Assembly: GCF_007830615.1 (NCBI RefSeq)
Contig: NZ_VLLI01000002.1
Span: forward strand, 62,001 to 126,000
Length of the DNA: 64,000 nucleotides
Direction of reading: 5' to 3'
Origin: Mucilaginibacter frigoritolerans
Lineage (GTDB): Bacteria; Bacteroidota; Bacteroidia; Sphingobacteriales; Sphingobacteriaceae
In this document: positions 8,983 through 17,565 of the stretch, piece by piece
Position numbering within the stretch: position 1 is the first letter of the stretch
Layout: every line of letters starts with the position of its first letter
Notes under the pieces: generated by a model
Seen by the model: only the letters and a program-made list of their open reading frames with translations
What the model was told of the DNA's origin: nothing
Database searches by the model: none
Position numbers and translations under genes: made by a program

Positions 8983-9141
8983 TCAAGTTATCAGCACCAA
9001 AATAACCGCCCAAACAGCTATAAAGAAAAAGCCAGCAAAAACTTCATTCTTATTCTTTTTTATGGTTTTAGTTATAAAAGTTATATAAAACACCCATGCT
9101 AAAAAAATAACAGCCATTATTGGCGCCATTAACGCTTTCAT
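8983..9141 (-). CDS. Small two-segment membrane protein (hypothetical)
   Basis: 52 codons, ATG start at 9141, stop at 8983. The product has two hydrophobic stretches (residues about 4-23 and 35-51) joined by a basic, Asn-rich loop (KTIKKNKNE). The Lys/Asn loop between two clean membrane helices is what a real small membrane protein would show, and the frame fills most of an otherwise empty 380-base spacer. It is in the same direction as the unknown membrane gene and could share its transcript. No family recognised. Confidence 0.45.
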   Translation of the reverse strand: MKALMAPIMAVIFLAWVFYITFITKTIKKNKNEVFAGFFFIAVWAVILVLIT

Positions 9142-9260
9142 AGTTTTTCAATTTAATAAGTAAAAGTAGCTGTTTTTATTTTCATTGTGGTATTGAAGCT
9201 CCTAAAACTCTTTCGTTACATATACATTTGTAACTTCGGGTAAACTTTAATATTACAAAA

Positions 9261-9704
9261 ATGTACCCAAAATGTATTTTGCTTTTGGTTTTAATAATTG
9301 TTGGGTTAAAATCCAAATCTCAAACCTTATTAAATCACAATCTATCTGAAATAAATAAAGTCATCGTTTTGCATCAAGGAAAGCTTGTAAATAAATCTCT
9401 AAAAAAAGCTAACTTTTCATATTCAATCCCTCCGGAAGGAAATGACTGTATTTTTCGAACTACTTGTTATTTTACTTCCAACCATAAATGTTTTAAATAC
9501 ATTAATGAATATTGGGGTGATCAATTACCAAATCAGGAAATAAATAAATTTAAGATGTACTACCCATCATTGAAAAAGATTAACGATCAGCAGCTATGGG
9601 TCGACCATAAAAAGGGATTTCAGATTACTTTAATAAATGACAAAAAGTTAAGCACAGCATACTCATTAAAAATAGAAATCATTAATGGCAAAAGTGAATT
9701 ATAA
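9261..9704 (+). CDS. Hypothetical exported protein
   Basis: 147 aa. The first ~20 residues (MYPKCILLLVLIIVGLKSKS) look like a signal peptide ending before QTLL. The remainder is a small, Lys- and Asn-rich domain with two cysteines in CIFRTTCYF that could form a disulfide. No family recognised. It is AT-rich compared with neighbours. A TACATTTG box at 9223-9230 is a possible -7 element, although no good -33 box precedes it. It converges with the DUF4097-type gene and ends at a bidirectional hairpin. Confidence 0.6.
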   Translation: MYPKCILLLVLIIVGLKSKSQTLLNHNLSEINKVIVLHQGKLVNKSLKKANFSYSIPPEGNDCIFRTTCYFTSNHKCFKYINEYWGDQLPNQEINKFKMYYPSLKKINDQQLWVDHKKGFQITLINDKKLSTAYSLKIEIINGKSEL

Positions 9705-9761
9705 ATTTTTCTGTGTTTAAATGATAGACGACAAGGTGGATACTTTTAGCCTAAACCCAAT

Positions 9762-9802
9762 CAGCCCGAATTAATGGAAACCTTCTCCACAAATTCGGGC
9801 TG
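9762..9802. terminator. Bidirectional hairpin between converging genes
   Basis: CAGCCCGAATT (9762-9772) is perfectly complementary to AATTCGGGCTG (9792-9802), an 11-bp stem. The upstream bases TTTAGCCTAAACC..ATCAGCCCGAA repeat those before the hairpin at 7780. Confidence 0.6.
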
Positions 9803-9840
9803 ACTCTTATCTATTATAGATTCTTTTCTGAATATCTCTC

Positions 9841-11154
9841 TCAATCAAAATTAACACCACCGTAGGTAGAGCGGATACTCACCTGCGATTCTGATCCTTC
9901 TTTACCAAAATGGCCCTTAAAGTTTTTGGTTGGACCGGGATGTTTGCTGCCATCGGCAGGGGTTTTGCTGGTGATGGTCACTTTATCATCGCTAAAATTA
10001 AAACCACCATAGGTAGTGGTAATATCAAAATCAAAGTTGTTAGTGCCTGGTACTCCTAAAGATACGGTAGAGTAAGATGAGCTGATGTTTAGTTTTTTAA
10101 AGGAATTAGCCAACTGATCAATCTTGAAACCACCAACATATGACAGATCCATGTCGGCTCCGCCCTTCAACCTGCCCAATTTAAATGAGCCATAGCTTAA
10201 ATCAGCTTTAAGGTTGTTGCATTCTTCAATATTAACGCTGCCGTATGAAAAATCAAGGCGGGCACCATTAATAGAATTAATATTCAAACTGCCATAACTT
10301 CCATCAATTTCATTAGCCGGATTGGTCAGATTTTGTGCAGATACACTACCATAAGATGAGCTGATCTTTACTTTTCCACTCAAAGTAGGCAATTCCATCG
10401 ATCCATAACTTTCTTCAACATCCAGATCCGTTCTGGATGGCATGTATACTGTGTAATTGATAGTTAGCTTCCTTACTTTATTTTTGCCCATATTAAACAG
10501 GCTCCACGAGCTGTTGTTGCGTCCAATTTCTGTCTTGAAAGAAACTATATCCCCATTTTTACCATCGCTTATCTGCACGCCATCCAATAATTTCTGGGCG
10601 TCATCATCAGAGGCTGCTTCGGCCTTAATCTCCACATCAACTTTTACCTCGTGTTTGTCCCAGGTGCTAACGGTAATTTTTCCATATTGGTTGCTGAGCC
10701 TTATTTTATCATTCCCATCAATAGGATAGCTTTTAGAATAAGTTTTTACTTTCTCCCTGCCACTTTGTTCATCCGTAGTATTATCACTATTGCTGCCTGA
10801 AGAGCTATAACTCCAACTGCTCCCGCTTGAGCTGATATTTACATCAGGGTTTACATCAATACTGATATTGTTGGCCAGGTTATTTAGCTGTAAACTTAAT
10901 TTAGGGGCAACGTCATTTAAACTTATAGACAGATTTTTACCCAAATCCTTTAAACCTTCATTCAACGTTTTTTCCAATCCATCCAATTGCAGCTGCAAAT
11001 CTTTTTCATTAACCGTTGCTTTTACCGATACAGATGGTTGTGTACTTACCGAAACGGAAACATTTTGTGCAAAACAAACCGTGTTTATGGCCATACAAGC
11101 TATAATAGCCGGCAATAACGTTTTATATGCTCTTGGTTTCATCTTTTTGCTCAT
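9841..11154 (-). CDS. DUF4097-type beta-repeat surface/periplasmic protein of the sigma operon
   Basis: 437 aa with a signal peptide (TLLPAIIACMAINTVCFAQ). After a Ser/Asn-rich linker (about 35-135), residues about 140-437 form a right-handed beta-solenoid-like domain. The motif SYGS or STYGG returns about every 20-25 residues (SYGSMEL, SYGSVSA, SYGSLNI, SYGSVNI, SYGSFKL, SYVGGFK, SSYSTVS, TTYGGFN, STYGGVN). This matches DUF4097/adhesin-head-like proteins, which often sit beside ECF sigma genes in Bacteroidota. It overlaps the upstream membrane coiled-coil gene by 32 bases, so the two are co-translated; a second ATG at 11142 is also possible. The likely role is an envelope protein under control of the linked sigma factor; this is inferred from context. 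Confidence 0.75.
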   Translation of the reverse strand: MSKKMKPRAYKTLLPAIIACMAINTVCFAQNVSVSVSTQPSVSVKATVNEKDLQLQLDGLEKTLNEGLKDLGKNLSISLNDVAPKLSLQLNNLANNISIDVNPDVNISSSGSSWSYSSSGSNSDNTTDEQSGREKVKTYSKSYPIDGNDKIRLSNQYGKITVSTWDKHEVKVDVEIKAEAASDDDAQKLLDGVQISDGKNGDIVSFKTEIGRNNSSWSLFNMGKNKVRKLTINYTVYMPSRTDLDVEESYGSMELPTLSGKVKISSSYGSVSAQNLTNPANEIDGSYGSLNINSINGARLDFSYGSVNIEECNNLKADLSYGSFKLGRLKGGADMDLSYVGGFKIDQLANSFKKLNISSSYSTVSLGVPGTNNFDFDITTTYGGFNFSDDKVTITSKTPADGSKHPGPTKNFKGHFGKEGSESQVSIRSTYGGVNFD

Positions 11155-11686
11155 TTTTCATTTTGTTAAACTGCTCAATTACATTCAATTGCTGGTTAAG
11201 CACTTCAGTTTGTATTTGCAGGTTGCGGATCATTGCATGTAGCACCCGTTCCTGGTTAGGACTGGTACTCAGCTCACTGTTTAATTTTTTATAAGTTGAA
11301 TCCATTTTTGCTATTTGAGTGCTAAACTCTTCATACAATTGCGGATCGGATTTGGCTATCGATTTTAATTCAGAACGCTTACTCTCAATCATAGAGGTAT
11401 ATTCTACCTGTTGTTGAGCATAAATGGGATTAATTGCTGCCAGGTCAATGTGCGGCTTTTTTTCTGAGCGCAGATATGCTGCAAAGCCAACACCCATTAC
11501 CACTATTACCGCCGCTGCAACACGCAATACAAAGCCCAATGAAAATGTTTTTGCCTCGGGCTTTTTTACTTCATTATATTGTGGGGGCAGGTGCATTTCA
11601 ATTTTTGACCACAGATCTGCTGATGGTTCTAAATCATCAAATTCGCCCCGGCTCATCTCTATAAATTCTTCTAATCGCTTGCTCAT
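11123..11686 (-). CDS. Membrane coiled-coil protein, probable anti-sigma-like partner
   Basis: 187 aa. An N-terminal cytoplasmic part (about 1-48, acidic, FDDLEPSADLWSKIE) is followed by one membrane helix (about 49-68, VLRVAAAVIVVMGVGFAAYL). The rest is a periplasmic, heptad-like helical region rich in Gln, Lys and Glu. The order sigma, single-pass protein, envelope protein is what sigma/anti-sigma operons show, but no zinc anti-sigma HxxxCxxC motif is present. The start overlaps the sigma stop by four bases (ATGA), indicating translational coupling. Anti-sigma function is an inference from position and topology. Confidence 0.7.
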   Translation of the reverse strand: MSKRLEEFIEMSRGEFDDLEPSADLWSKIEMHLPPQYNEVKKPEAKTFSLGFVLRVAAAVIVVMGVGFAAYLRSEKKPHIDLAAINPIYAQQQVEYTSMIESKRSELKSIAKSDPQLYEEFSTQIAKMDSTYKKLNSELSTSPNQERVLHAMIRNLQIQTEVLNQQLNVIEQFNKMKNEQKDETKSI

Positions 11687-12261
11687 GATGTTATCCCTTT
11701 ATACTTTAAAATATCAATCAATTTTCTTTTTGCTCTCAAAAACTGGGTTCTTGAGGTATTTTCTGAAATATTCAGTACTTGTCCTATTTCTTCATGGTCA
11801 TATCCTTCCAGCAGGTATAATGATATTACTAACCTGTATCCTTCCGGTAATTCCTTTATGGCCTCTTTAACCCGGGCCGCCTGGTATTGTATATCTTCAT
11901 CATCCTCGGCCTCCTCATCGGCTATGTTTTCCAGCATGTCTCCCTCCATTTCAATAAGCTCCAGCTTGCGTTTACGCAGCATATTGATGGATCGGTTTAC
12001 TACTATTTGTTTAAGCCAAAGCCCAAAAGTAGTATCCTGCCGGAAATCTTTTACCTTGTTAAATGCATCCAGGAATGCTTCCTGTAAAACATCCTCTGCT
12101 TCGGCAATATTTCCCACTATCCTAAAGGCAACGTTTAACATCGCTTTAGAATATAATTTATACAACTCATAACAGGCTTTTTTACTGCCTTGTTTACACT
12201 CAACCACCAGGTCGTAGTGCTTGTCAACATATACTGCTTCCAAATTTTGATCAGCTTGCAT
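11683..12261 (-). CDS. ECF-type RNA polymerase sigma factor
   Basis: 192 aa, typical ECF length. Sigma region 2 spans about 20-90 (DVLQEAFLDAFNKVKDF, with TTFGLWLKQIVVNRSINMLRKRK) and region 4 spans about 130-185 (LPEGYRLVISLYLLEGYDHEEIGQVLNISENTSRTQ, split here only for description: helix-turn-helix with EEIGQVLNIS). The acidic linker EEAEDDEDIQ separates them. It heads a three-gene overlapping operon with the membrane coiled-coil protein and the DUF4097-type protein. The 155-base spacer upstream, shared with a divergent gene, shows no clear consensus promoter, so it may be autoregulated from a sigma-specific promoter. Confidence 0.9.
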   Translation of the reverse strand: MQADQNLEAVYVDKHYDLVVECKQGSKKACYELYKLYSKAMLNVAFRIVGNIAEAEDVLQEAFLDAFNKVKDFRQDTTFGLWLKQIVVNRSINMLRKRKLELIEMEGDMLENIADEEAEDDEDIQYQAARVKEAIKELPEGYRLVISLYLLEGYDHEEIGQVLNISENTSRTQFLRAKRKLIDILKYKGITS

Positions 12262-12416
12262 GTTATATGACGCCGTGTTTTTCAGAACGTTGCATGGGGC
12301 CGGGAAATTTCGGCATCAGGATTTAAGATTCCCGATTTATTTTAATTTTCAGAAACACCACATCTGTATTATATTTATCAGTTAAGTATTATTGCAAAAC
12401 AAAATACTGGTTTTAA

Positions 12417-14747
12417 ATGATTAAAAGACCCTTTTATACCGGCATTGGAATAATGATGCTGGTTACACTGCTAATTTATTCAAACCATTTCACCAATACT
12501 TTTCAGTTCGATGATTTTCATACCATAGTTAACAATGCTAATATACGATCGTTAAAAAATATTCCACGCTTTTTTAAGGATGGTAGCACCATGAGTGTAT
12601 TGCCCCAAAACCAGGCTTATCGCCCGGTAACTGTAAGTTCCCTCGCTATTGATTACTGGCTCGCCGGCGATTATTATCCTTCCTATTTTCAGGCATCTAC
12701 CTTTATCCTGTTTCTTTTACAAGGGCTACTGATGGTTTTGCTGTTTAAAAAGCTGTTTGATAAATCACTCAGCAATAACCATAATACTTACCCGGCTATT
12801 ATTGCCGCTACCTGGTATATGCTGCACCCGGCCAATGCCGAAACAGTAAATTATATTATCGCCCGTGCCGATGTACAATCAACCCTGATGGTTTTGCTGG
12901 CATTTGTGCTGTACATTTATTCGCCTTTTTGCCGTAAAACATTTTTATACCTGCTACCGGTGGGAATAGGCGCCCTATGTAAGCCGCCAGCAGTGATGTT
13001 TGCTCCCTTGTTATTTTGCTACCTGCTGCTGTTTGAACAGGAGTTAGGTTTTACAGATCTGTTTAAAAAAACAGCATTAAAGCAAGTTTGGACTGTGTTT
13101 TTAAAAACAGTGCCCTCTTTTATTTTTTGCGCCCTGCTGTATGTTTGGATTGATAAAATGACACCCAACACCTGGGAGCCGGGTGGTACATCGCCCATGC
13201 AATATTTCATTACGCAGCCTTTTGTGATACTGCATTATTTCTGTGAGTTCTTTTTGCCAACATCCCTAAGTGCCGATACCGATTGGACGCTATTACCCTC
13301 TATTGGGGATGTGCGCTTTTTTGCAGGTTCACTATTTATTGTGTTAATGATTGTTGCCGCTTTTTATACAGCTAAAAACAAAAGCACCAAGCCCATCAGC
13401 TTTGGTATTATCTGGTTTTTTTTAGCACTGCTGCCAACCTCCAGCATTATACCCTTGGGCGAAGTGTTGAACGATCACCGTATGTATTTCCCCTTTGTGG
13501 GTTTAGTGATCAGCGTAAGTTGGACGGTGGTATTATTGCTTCGCGAATATGGCAAGCAGATTAATAAACGATTAATAATTGCCTCCGTTATACTGCTGTT
13601 TGCGGCTTATGGTTATGGCACCTATCAACGTAATAAAGTGTGGCATACTCAGGAAAGCCTTTGGCGGGATGTTTCTATAAAAAGCCCTTTAAACGGGCGC
13701 GGTTTAATGAATTATGGGGTTGCCTTAGTGACCGCGGAAAAATACGCTGAAGCGGAAAAATATTTTCAAAAAGCCATGCGTATTACTCCCGACTACGCAC
13801 TTTTATACACCAATATGGGCTATGTTAAAGAAAAAGAAGGACAGCTTCAGCTTGCCGAAAACTATTACAAAGCTGGTATCCAGCTGGGCAATAAAGTTCC
13901 TGATACATACTATTTTTACGGGCTTTTTTTAATACATCAACTGCGTTACAGCGAGGCAGAACCTATACTATTACAGGCTGTTAAGCTATCGCCATTGTAT
14001 TTGGCTCCGCAAATTCAGCTAATGAATATTTACAGCAAAATGATTCGCTGGAATGACGTAGTAGATATGGCTAACCAAACCCTGCACATTGCACCCGGAA
14101 ATGCAGGTGCCCTAAGCTATTTACGTTTGGCCATTCAAAAACGCAACGAACTGGATTTGGAAGGGGAAAAAATCAAAAATGCCCAATCCTTTGAAAAATA
14201 CCTGGATCTGAGTCTTAAAAATTATCAGTCGGCCCGCTATGTGCAAAGCATCGGTATGGCACAGCAAGCCTTAAAAATCAGCCCATCATCGGCCGAAGCT
14301 TATAATAATATAGGTGCGGCATACATCAAACTAAAACAGTATCAACAGGCAGATACCGTACTCCGAGCCGCATTACAATTAAGGCCCAACTTTAAGCTTG
14401 CCAAAAATAACTTGTTGCAGGCGCAGCAAGGCTTAGAGGATGCAGGAATAAAACCAACAGGACTTACCGCAGCAGATTTTATTGATATTAGCTTGATCTG
14501 TTTTAACCAGGGGCTGTTTAAGCAGTGTATTATCAATTGCAATTATGCTTTGGAGTTACAGCCCAACTATCCGTTGGCCTATAACAATATCTGCGCAGCT
14601 AATAATCAGCTTCATCATTGGGATGAGGCTATTGCAGCAGCAAAAAAGGGCTTGCAATTAAAGCCAGACTACGAAGTTTTGAAAAATAACTTAGCAGTGG
14701 CAGAAAAAGGCAAAAGCGGGAGGGTGTCTCAATCCATTTTGAAGTAA
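12417..14747 (+). CDS. TMTC-like polytopic membrane protein (GT-C fold) with C-terminal TPR repeats
   Basis: 776 aa. Residues 1-410 contain about ten hydrophobic helices with features of TMTC/PMT-like GT-C transferases: FQFDDFHTI near residue 32 (acidic pair in the first periplasmic loop), NQAYRPVTVSSLA, and MLHPANAETVNYIIARAD followed by a helix. Residues about 425-770 hold seven or more TPR units (for example YAEAEKYFQKAMRITPDYA, SAEAYNNIGAAYIKLKQY and YPLAYNNICAANNQLHHW). In animals TMTC1-4 are O-mannosyltransferases acting on cadherins; bacterial members are barely studied, so a protein-glycosylation role is an inference. It overlaps the end of the converging methyltransferase gene by 19 bases. 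Confidence 0.8.
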   Translation: MIKRPFYTGIGIMMLVTLLIYSNHFTNTFQFDDFHTIVNNANIRSLKNIPRFFKDGSTMSVLPQNQAYRPVTVSSLAIDYWLAGDYYPSYFQASTFILFLLQGLLMVLLFKKLFDKSLSNNHNTYPAIIAATWYMLHPANAETVNYIIARADVQSTLMVLLAFVLYIYSPFCRKTFLYLLPVGIGALCKPPAVMFAPLLFCYLLLFEQELGFTDLFKKTALKQVWTVFLKTVPSFIFCALLYVWIDKMTPNTWEPGGTSPMQYFITQPFVILHYFCEFFLPTSLSADTDWTLLPSIGDVRFFAGSLFIVLMIVAAFYTAKNKSTKPISFGIIWFFLALLPTSSIIPLGEVLNDHRMYFPFVGLVISVSWTVVLLLREYGKQINKRLIIASVILLFAAYGYGTYQRNKVWHTQESLWRDVSIKSPLNGRGLMNYGVALVTAEKYAEAEKYFQKAMRITPDYALLYTNMGYVKEKEGQLQLAENYYKAGIQLGNKVPDTYYFYGLFLIHQLRYSEAEPILLQAVKLSPLYLAPQIQLMNIYSKMIRWNDVVDMANQTLHIAPGNAGALSYLRLAIQKRNELDLEGEKIKNAQSFEKYLDLSLKNYQSARYVQSIGMAQQALKISPSSAEAYNNIGAAYIKLKQYQQADTVLRAALQLRPNFKLAKNNLLQAQQGLEDAGIKPTGLTAADFIDISLICFNQGLFKQCIINCNYALELQPNYPLAYNNICAANNQLHHWDEAIAAAKKGLQLKPDYEVLKNNLAVAEKGKSGRVSQSILK

Positions 14748-15589
14748 AACACGCCAATATCAGACTTAGCGCTCGTTATTACCGGTTTTAACAATTGCAA
14801 CCCGGTAGTTAACATAGCGGCTTTTATTTTACTGATCTCTTTATCGGCTCTGATTCGTTGCTTTGCTGTTGAAAAATCGATAGAGTTAAGGTTATATTCA
14901 ACTGTTTTTGATAAGCCGTGTTTTTTTAACAGCAGGAAAAGGTTTTCGGCATTAAAATAGTTCATGTGCGGGCTGTGGAAGTTAAATTGCCACAACCTGT
15001 TCAAGTAAGAATTTACACCCAGTTTATGTAACAGCATTGCAGTTTGGTAAAAGAAACCATCACTCATAGGCAGGTTGATAATTAGCAGACCATCATCTTT
15101 TAAGTCGGCTTTTAGTGAGATAATTAGCTCATCCAAATCGCGGATATGCTCAAAAACATCATTAAAAATAATAAAGTCGTAGCCCTCTTCGCGCTTAATA
15201 TTGATATCGGGGTAAAACCCATAAAATACATTCAGGTTGTTTTCTATATGATATTCCTGATGTGATTTTTCGGGTTCAATGCCAATACAGTCTATCCCGT
15301 GTTCCTGGCAAACCTTTAGCCACCAGCCATTACCAGTACCAATTTCAAGGCCCTTAATATTTTTACCTTTTAAATCGATAAGCGATTTTATGATCACCTC
15401 AAAGTTTTCAAAACGGAGCTTTTTTAAACCAACCTCACGGCTGCCCAGTTCCAGGCTCGATTGAAAAGAGAAATCAAAGCTGGCATTAGAAGTATACAAG
15501 CCACACTCCGGGCATTTATATACTTGATGCTTTAGCTCAAATTTTAGTTTTGATAGGTTGCCGCAGGCCGGGCAGGTAATAGTATCCAT
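14729..15589 (-). CDS. SAM-dependent methyltransferase with N-terminal zinc ribbon
   Basis: 286 aa. The N-terminus carries two CxxC pairs (CPAC at about 6-9 and CPEC at about 26-29), a small zinc ribbon. Residues about 75-190 form a Rossmann methyltransferase: motif I GLEIGTGNGWW, then CIGIEPE and DFIIFNDVFEHIRD (the HI pair is typical of Methyltransf_23). It belongs to a minus-strand operon GT2, DUF2304, methyltransferase with spacings of 1 and 22 bases, so it may modify a glycan or lipid-linked sugar; the substrate is unknown. The ATG at 15589 is preferred over a TTG two codons upstream. Confidence 0.85.
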   Translation of the reverse strand: MDTITCPACGNLSKLKFELKHQVYKCPECGLYTSNASFDFSFQSSLELGSREVGLKKLRFENFEVIIKSLIDLKGKNIKGLEIGTGNGWWLKVCQEHGIDCIGIEPEKSHQEYHIENNLNVFYGFYPDINIKREEGYDFIIFNDVFEHIRDLDELIISLKADLKDDGLLIINLPMSDGFFYQTAMLLHKLGVNSYLNRLWQFNFHSPHMNYFNAENLFLLLKKHGLSKTVEYNLNSIDFSTAKQRIRADKEISKIKAAMLTTGLQLLKPVITSAKSDIGVFYFKMD

Positions 15590-15611
15590 ATACAAACAAG
15601 TGGTTAAACTA

Positions 15612-15974
15612 TTAATTGCCTATATGCTTTTCTTCTTCGGCTTTTTCCATTTTTTCTTTCAATATAGCCAGCTCCTGTGTAAGGCGGGTAATGCTGTGCT
15701 GCGCTTTAGAACTCACTACCGACAGGTGCAACAAATAAACCAGGATAATGAAGATAAAGCCGGTAAATACCAGGTTAGGCGGTTCAAACACGCCAAACAG
15801 TTTCGACATTACATCCAGTCCACCGCGCCAAAAGGAAAACAGGATGAGCACAAAGGTGCAGATGCACCAAACAATGGCGTATTCCTCGCGCAGTTTACCT
15901 TTAATAATGAGTCTTGAAATGTAGGCTATAAATAAAATATTAATAGCGATGGTAATGAGTTGTATCCGGGCCAT
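15612..15974 (-). CDS. DUF2304 small membrane protein
   Basis: 120 aa. Three hydrophobic segments (about 3-22, 31-48 and 70-88) are followed by a charged coiled coil (RLTQELAILKEKMEKAEEE). The EEYAIVW segment after the first helix is characteristic of DUF2304 proteins, which nearly always sit beside a GT2 dolichyl-phosphate-mannose-synthase-like gene, as here. Its function is unknown; it probably anchors or partners the glycosyltransferase at the membrane. It starts one base after the GT2 stop, so translation is coupled. Confidence 0.85.
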   Translation of the reverse strand: MARIQLITIAINILFIAYISRLIIKGKLREEYAIVWCICTFVLILFSFWRGGLDVMSKLFGVFEPPNLVFTGFIFIILVYLLHLSVVSSKAQHSITRLTQELAILKEKMEKAEEEKHIGN

Positions 15975-15975
15975 A

Positions 15976-16689
15976 TTAATAAGGTTTACGAATAAATATA
16001 AATAACATGCTGATAGTTACTTTAACACAATAATACAACGATGCAAAGTTACGGATGGATGATTGGCCCGCCAGTCTTTCTTTCATGGTTACCGGTACTT
16101 CCTGTACCGATAATCCGGCTTTGGAAAAAATCACTAAGGATGCCGGTTCAGGGTATTCGTCCGGGTATTTGGTGCAGGCCAATTCTATCGCCTTTTTATC
16201 AAATAACCTAAAGCCTGAAGTAGTATCATAAATGCTTTTACCGGTCAGGATTCTGTTTAACCAGTGAAAATACCTGATGCCTATTCTGCGTGCAAATGAT
16301 GATTTAAAGCCACCTTCATCCAAAAAACGCGAGCCTATAACTACATTTACTTTTGTTTTTTCGTGAAGTTCAATCAGCTTATGCAACTCGGCTGGCGGAT
16401 GCTGACCATCGCCATCCATCTGTACGGCTATATCAAAACCATTGTCTTTTGCATACAAAAAGCCTGTTTGCACCGCACCGCCAATGCCCAGGTTAACCAG
16501 CAGATCTAACAAAACAACAGGATATAGGCCGGCAACCAATTTGGTATCGTCTTTTGAGCAATCATTTACAACGGCAATTTCCATTTTGTAGTGATACGGC
16601 AACTTCAGTAGTAATAACTGCTCCAATAGTAATGGGAGTGAGTTGCCCTCGTTATAACATGGAATAATGATCAGAATTTTTTTACTCAT
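15976..16689 (-). CDS. Family 2 glycosyltransferase, DPM1-like
   Basis: 237 aa. GT-A fold: ILIIIPCYNEG at the N-terminus, DCSKDDT, IGGAVQTGF, and the metal-binding QMDGDGQHPP. It continues with VIGSRFLDEGGFK and DTTSGFRLF, all typical of polyprenyl-phosphate mannose/glucose synthases (DPM1, ArnC-like). No membrane helix is evident, and the partner DUF2304 protein may supply membrane attachment. First gene of the minus-strand operon; the 104-base spacer upstream has no consensus promoter I can see. Confidence 0.9.
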   Translation of the reverse strand: MSKKILIIIPCYNEGNSLPLLLEQLLLLKLPYHYKMEIAVVNDCSKDDTKLVAGLYPVVLLDLLVNLGIGGAVQTGFLYAKDNGFDIAVQMDGDGQHPPAELHKLIELHEKTKVNVVIGSRFLDEGGFKSSFARRIGIRYFHWLNRILTGKSIYDTTSGFRLFDKKAIELACTKYPDEYPEPASLVIFSKAGLSVQEVPVTMKERLAGQSSIRNFASLYYCVKVTISMLFIFIRKPY

Positions 16690-16793
16690 TGCCCTGCAAC
16701 CCGCTTCATCAGGTTTCTAATGCTAATATATCAGGTGATTCTCTTTTTACGATGGAAAAATATTTTTTGCAGTAAAATTAGCACAATAACAGT

Positions 16794-17510
16794 TTATGCA
16801 GCATTTGAAATATACTTCACCAAACTTCTTTTAGCCACCGGCAATAAAGTTTGCTCCAGCGGGAAAGCAATATCGCTATGCACATAATAAACTGCCGGAT
16901 TGGGCAGGTATTGGTTGCGGCGGATCAGGTCGAGTTTTATAGTTTCGGGAGTAAGGGTGATGCTTTCTTCGTAGGTATCAATAAAAATAATATTAATACC
17001 GCGGTATTTATCGTCCTTGTTTTCAAACAGGGTTATTTGAAATTCATAAACCTGGTTCGTTCGGATATTGCCATTACGCAGTGAGAAATAACCATGATAA
17101 GGCAGCAGCGGAACAATACCAACAGGGTCAATGTTGAGCCTGCTTTCTACAAAATCATAAATCTCTTTACCGGTTTGTATAGCCGGATCCATTTTTTGAA
17201 GGGCAAAATTGATAATGGATTCTATTTCACGCATAGAGCTATCATCATCCACAATTTTTTGGTAGGTGAGCTTAACGGCATCAATATCAGCCTTGGTTAA
17301 ACGCTGCGGAAAGGCCTGTTGCAACATGGTTTTATTCTTTTTAAAATACAGCAGGTTGTTATAATGAAAGATGAGATCAGTAAGGTTTGGATATAGCTTG
17401 CTTTTGTCAAAATGGCGGTTAATTTCCTGCAGATAATCGAGCAGGATGTATTTTTTATACTCAAAATCAATTGAACCTTCAATAAACCAGTTTTTACTTA
17501 ACTCTTTCAT
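16794..17510 (-). CDS. Conserved hypothetical protein (Bacteroidota)
   Basis: 238 aa from MKELSKNWF. A soluble alpha/beta protein with no signal peptide; I do not recognise a named domain. Notable segments are DFEYKKYILLDYLQEI near the start and YHGYFSLRNGN in the middle, and a regular strand pattern near the end (GINIIFIDTYEES, TLTPETIKLDLIRR). The start at 17510 is chosen over 17564 because the latter would overlap the RsmI-like promoter and add a Cys/Phe-rich stretch. It is transcribed divergently from the RsmI-like gene across only 55 bases, an arrangement suggesting linked expression. Confidence 0.7.
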   Translation of the reverse strand: MKELSKNWFIEGSIDFEYKKYILLDYLQEINRHFDKSKLYPNLTDLIFHYNNLLYFKKNKTMLQQAFPQRLTKADIDAVKLTYQKIVDDDSSMREIESIINFALQKMDPAIQTGKEIYDFVESRLNIDPVGIVPLLPYHGYFSLRNGNIRTNQVYEFQITLFENKDDKYRGINIIFIDTYEESITLTPETIKLDLIRRNQYLPNPAVYYVHSDIAFPLEQTLLPVAKRSLVKYISNAA

Positions 17511-17565
17511 TTTTTCAATTATCCTTTCAGTGCTTAAATTAAACAAAAAACAGCAATTTTGCAAT

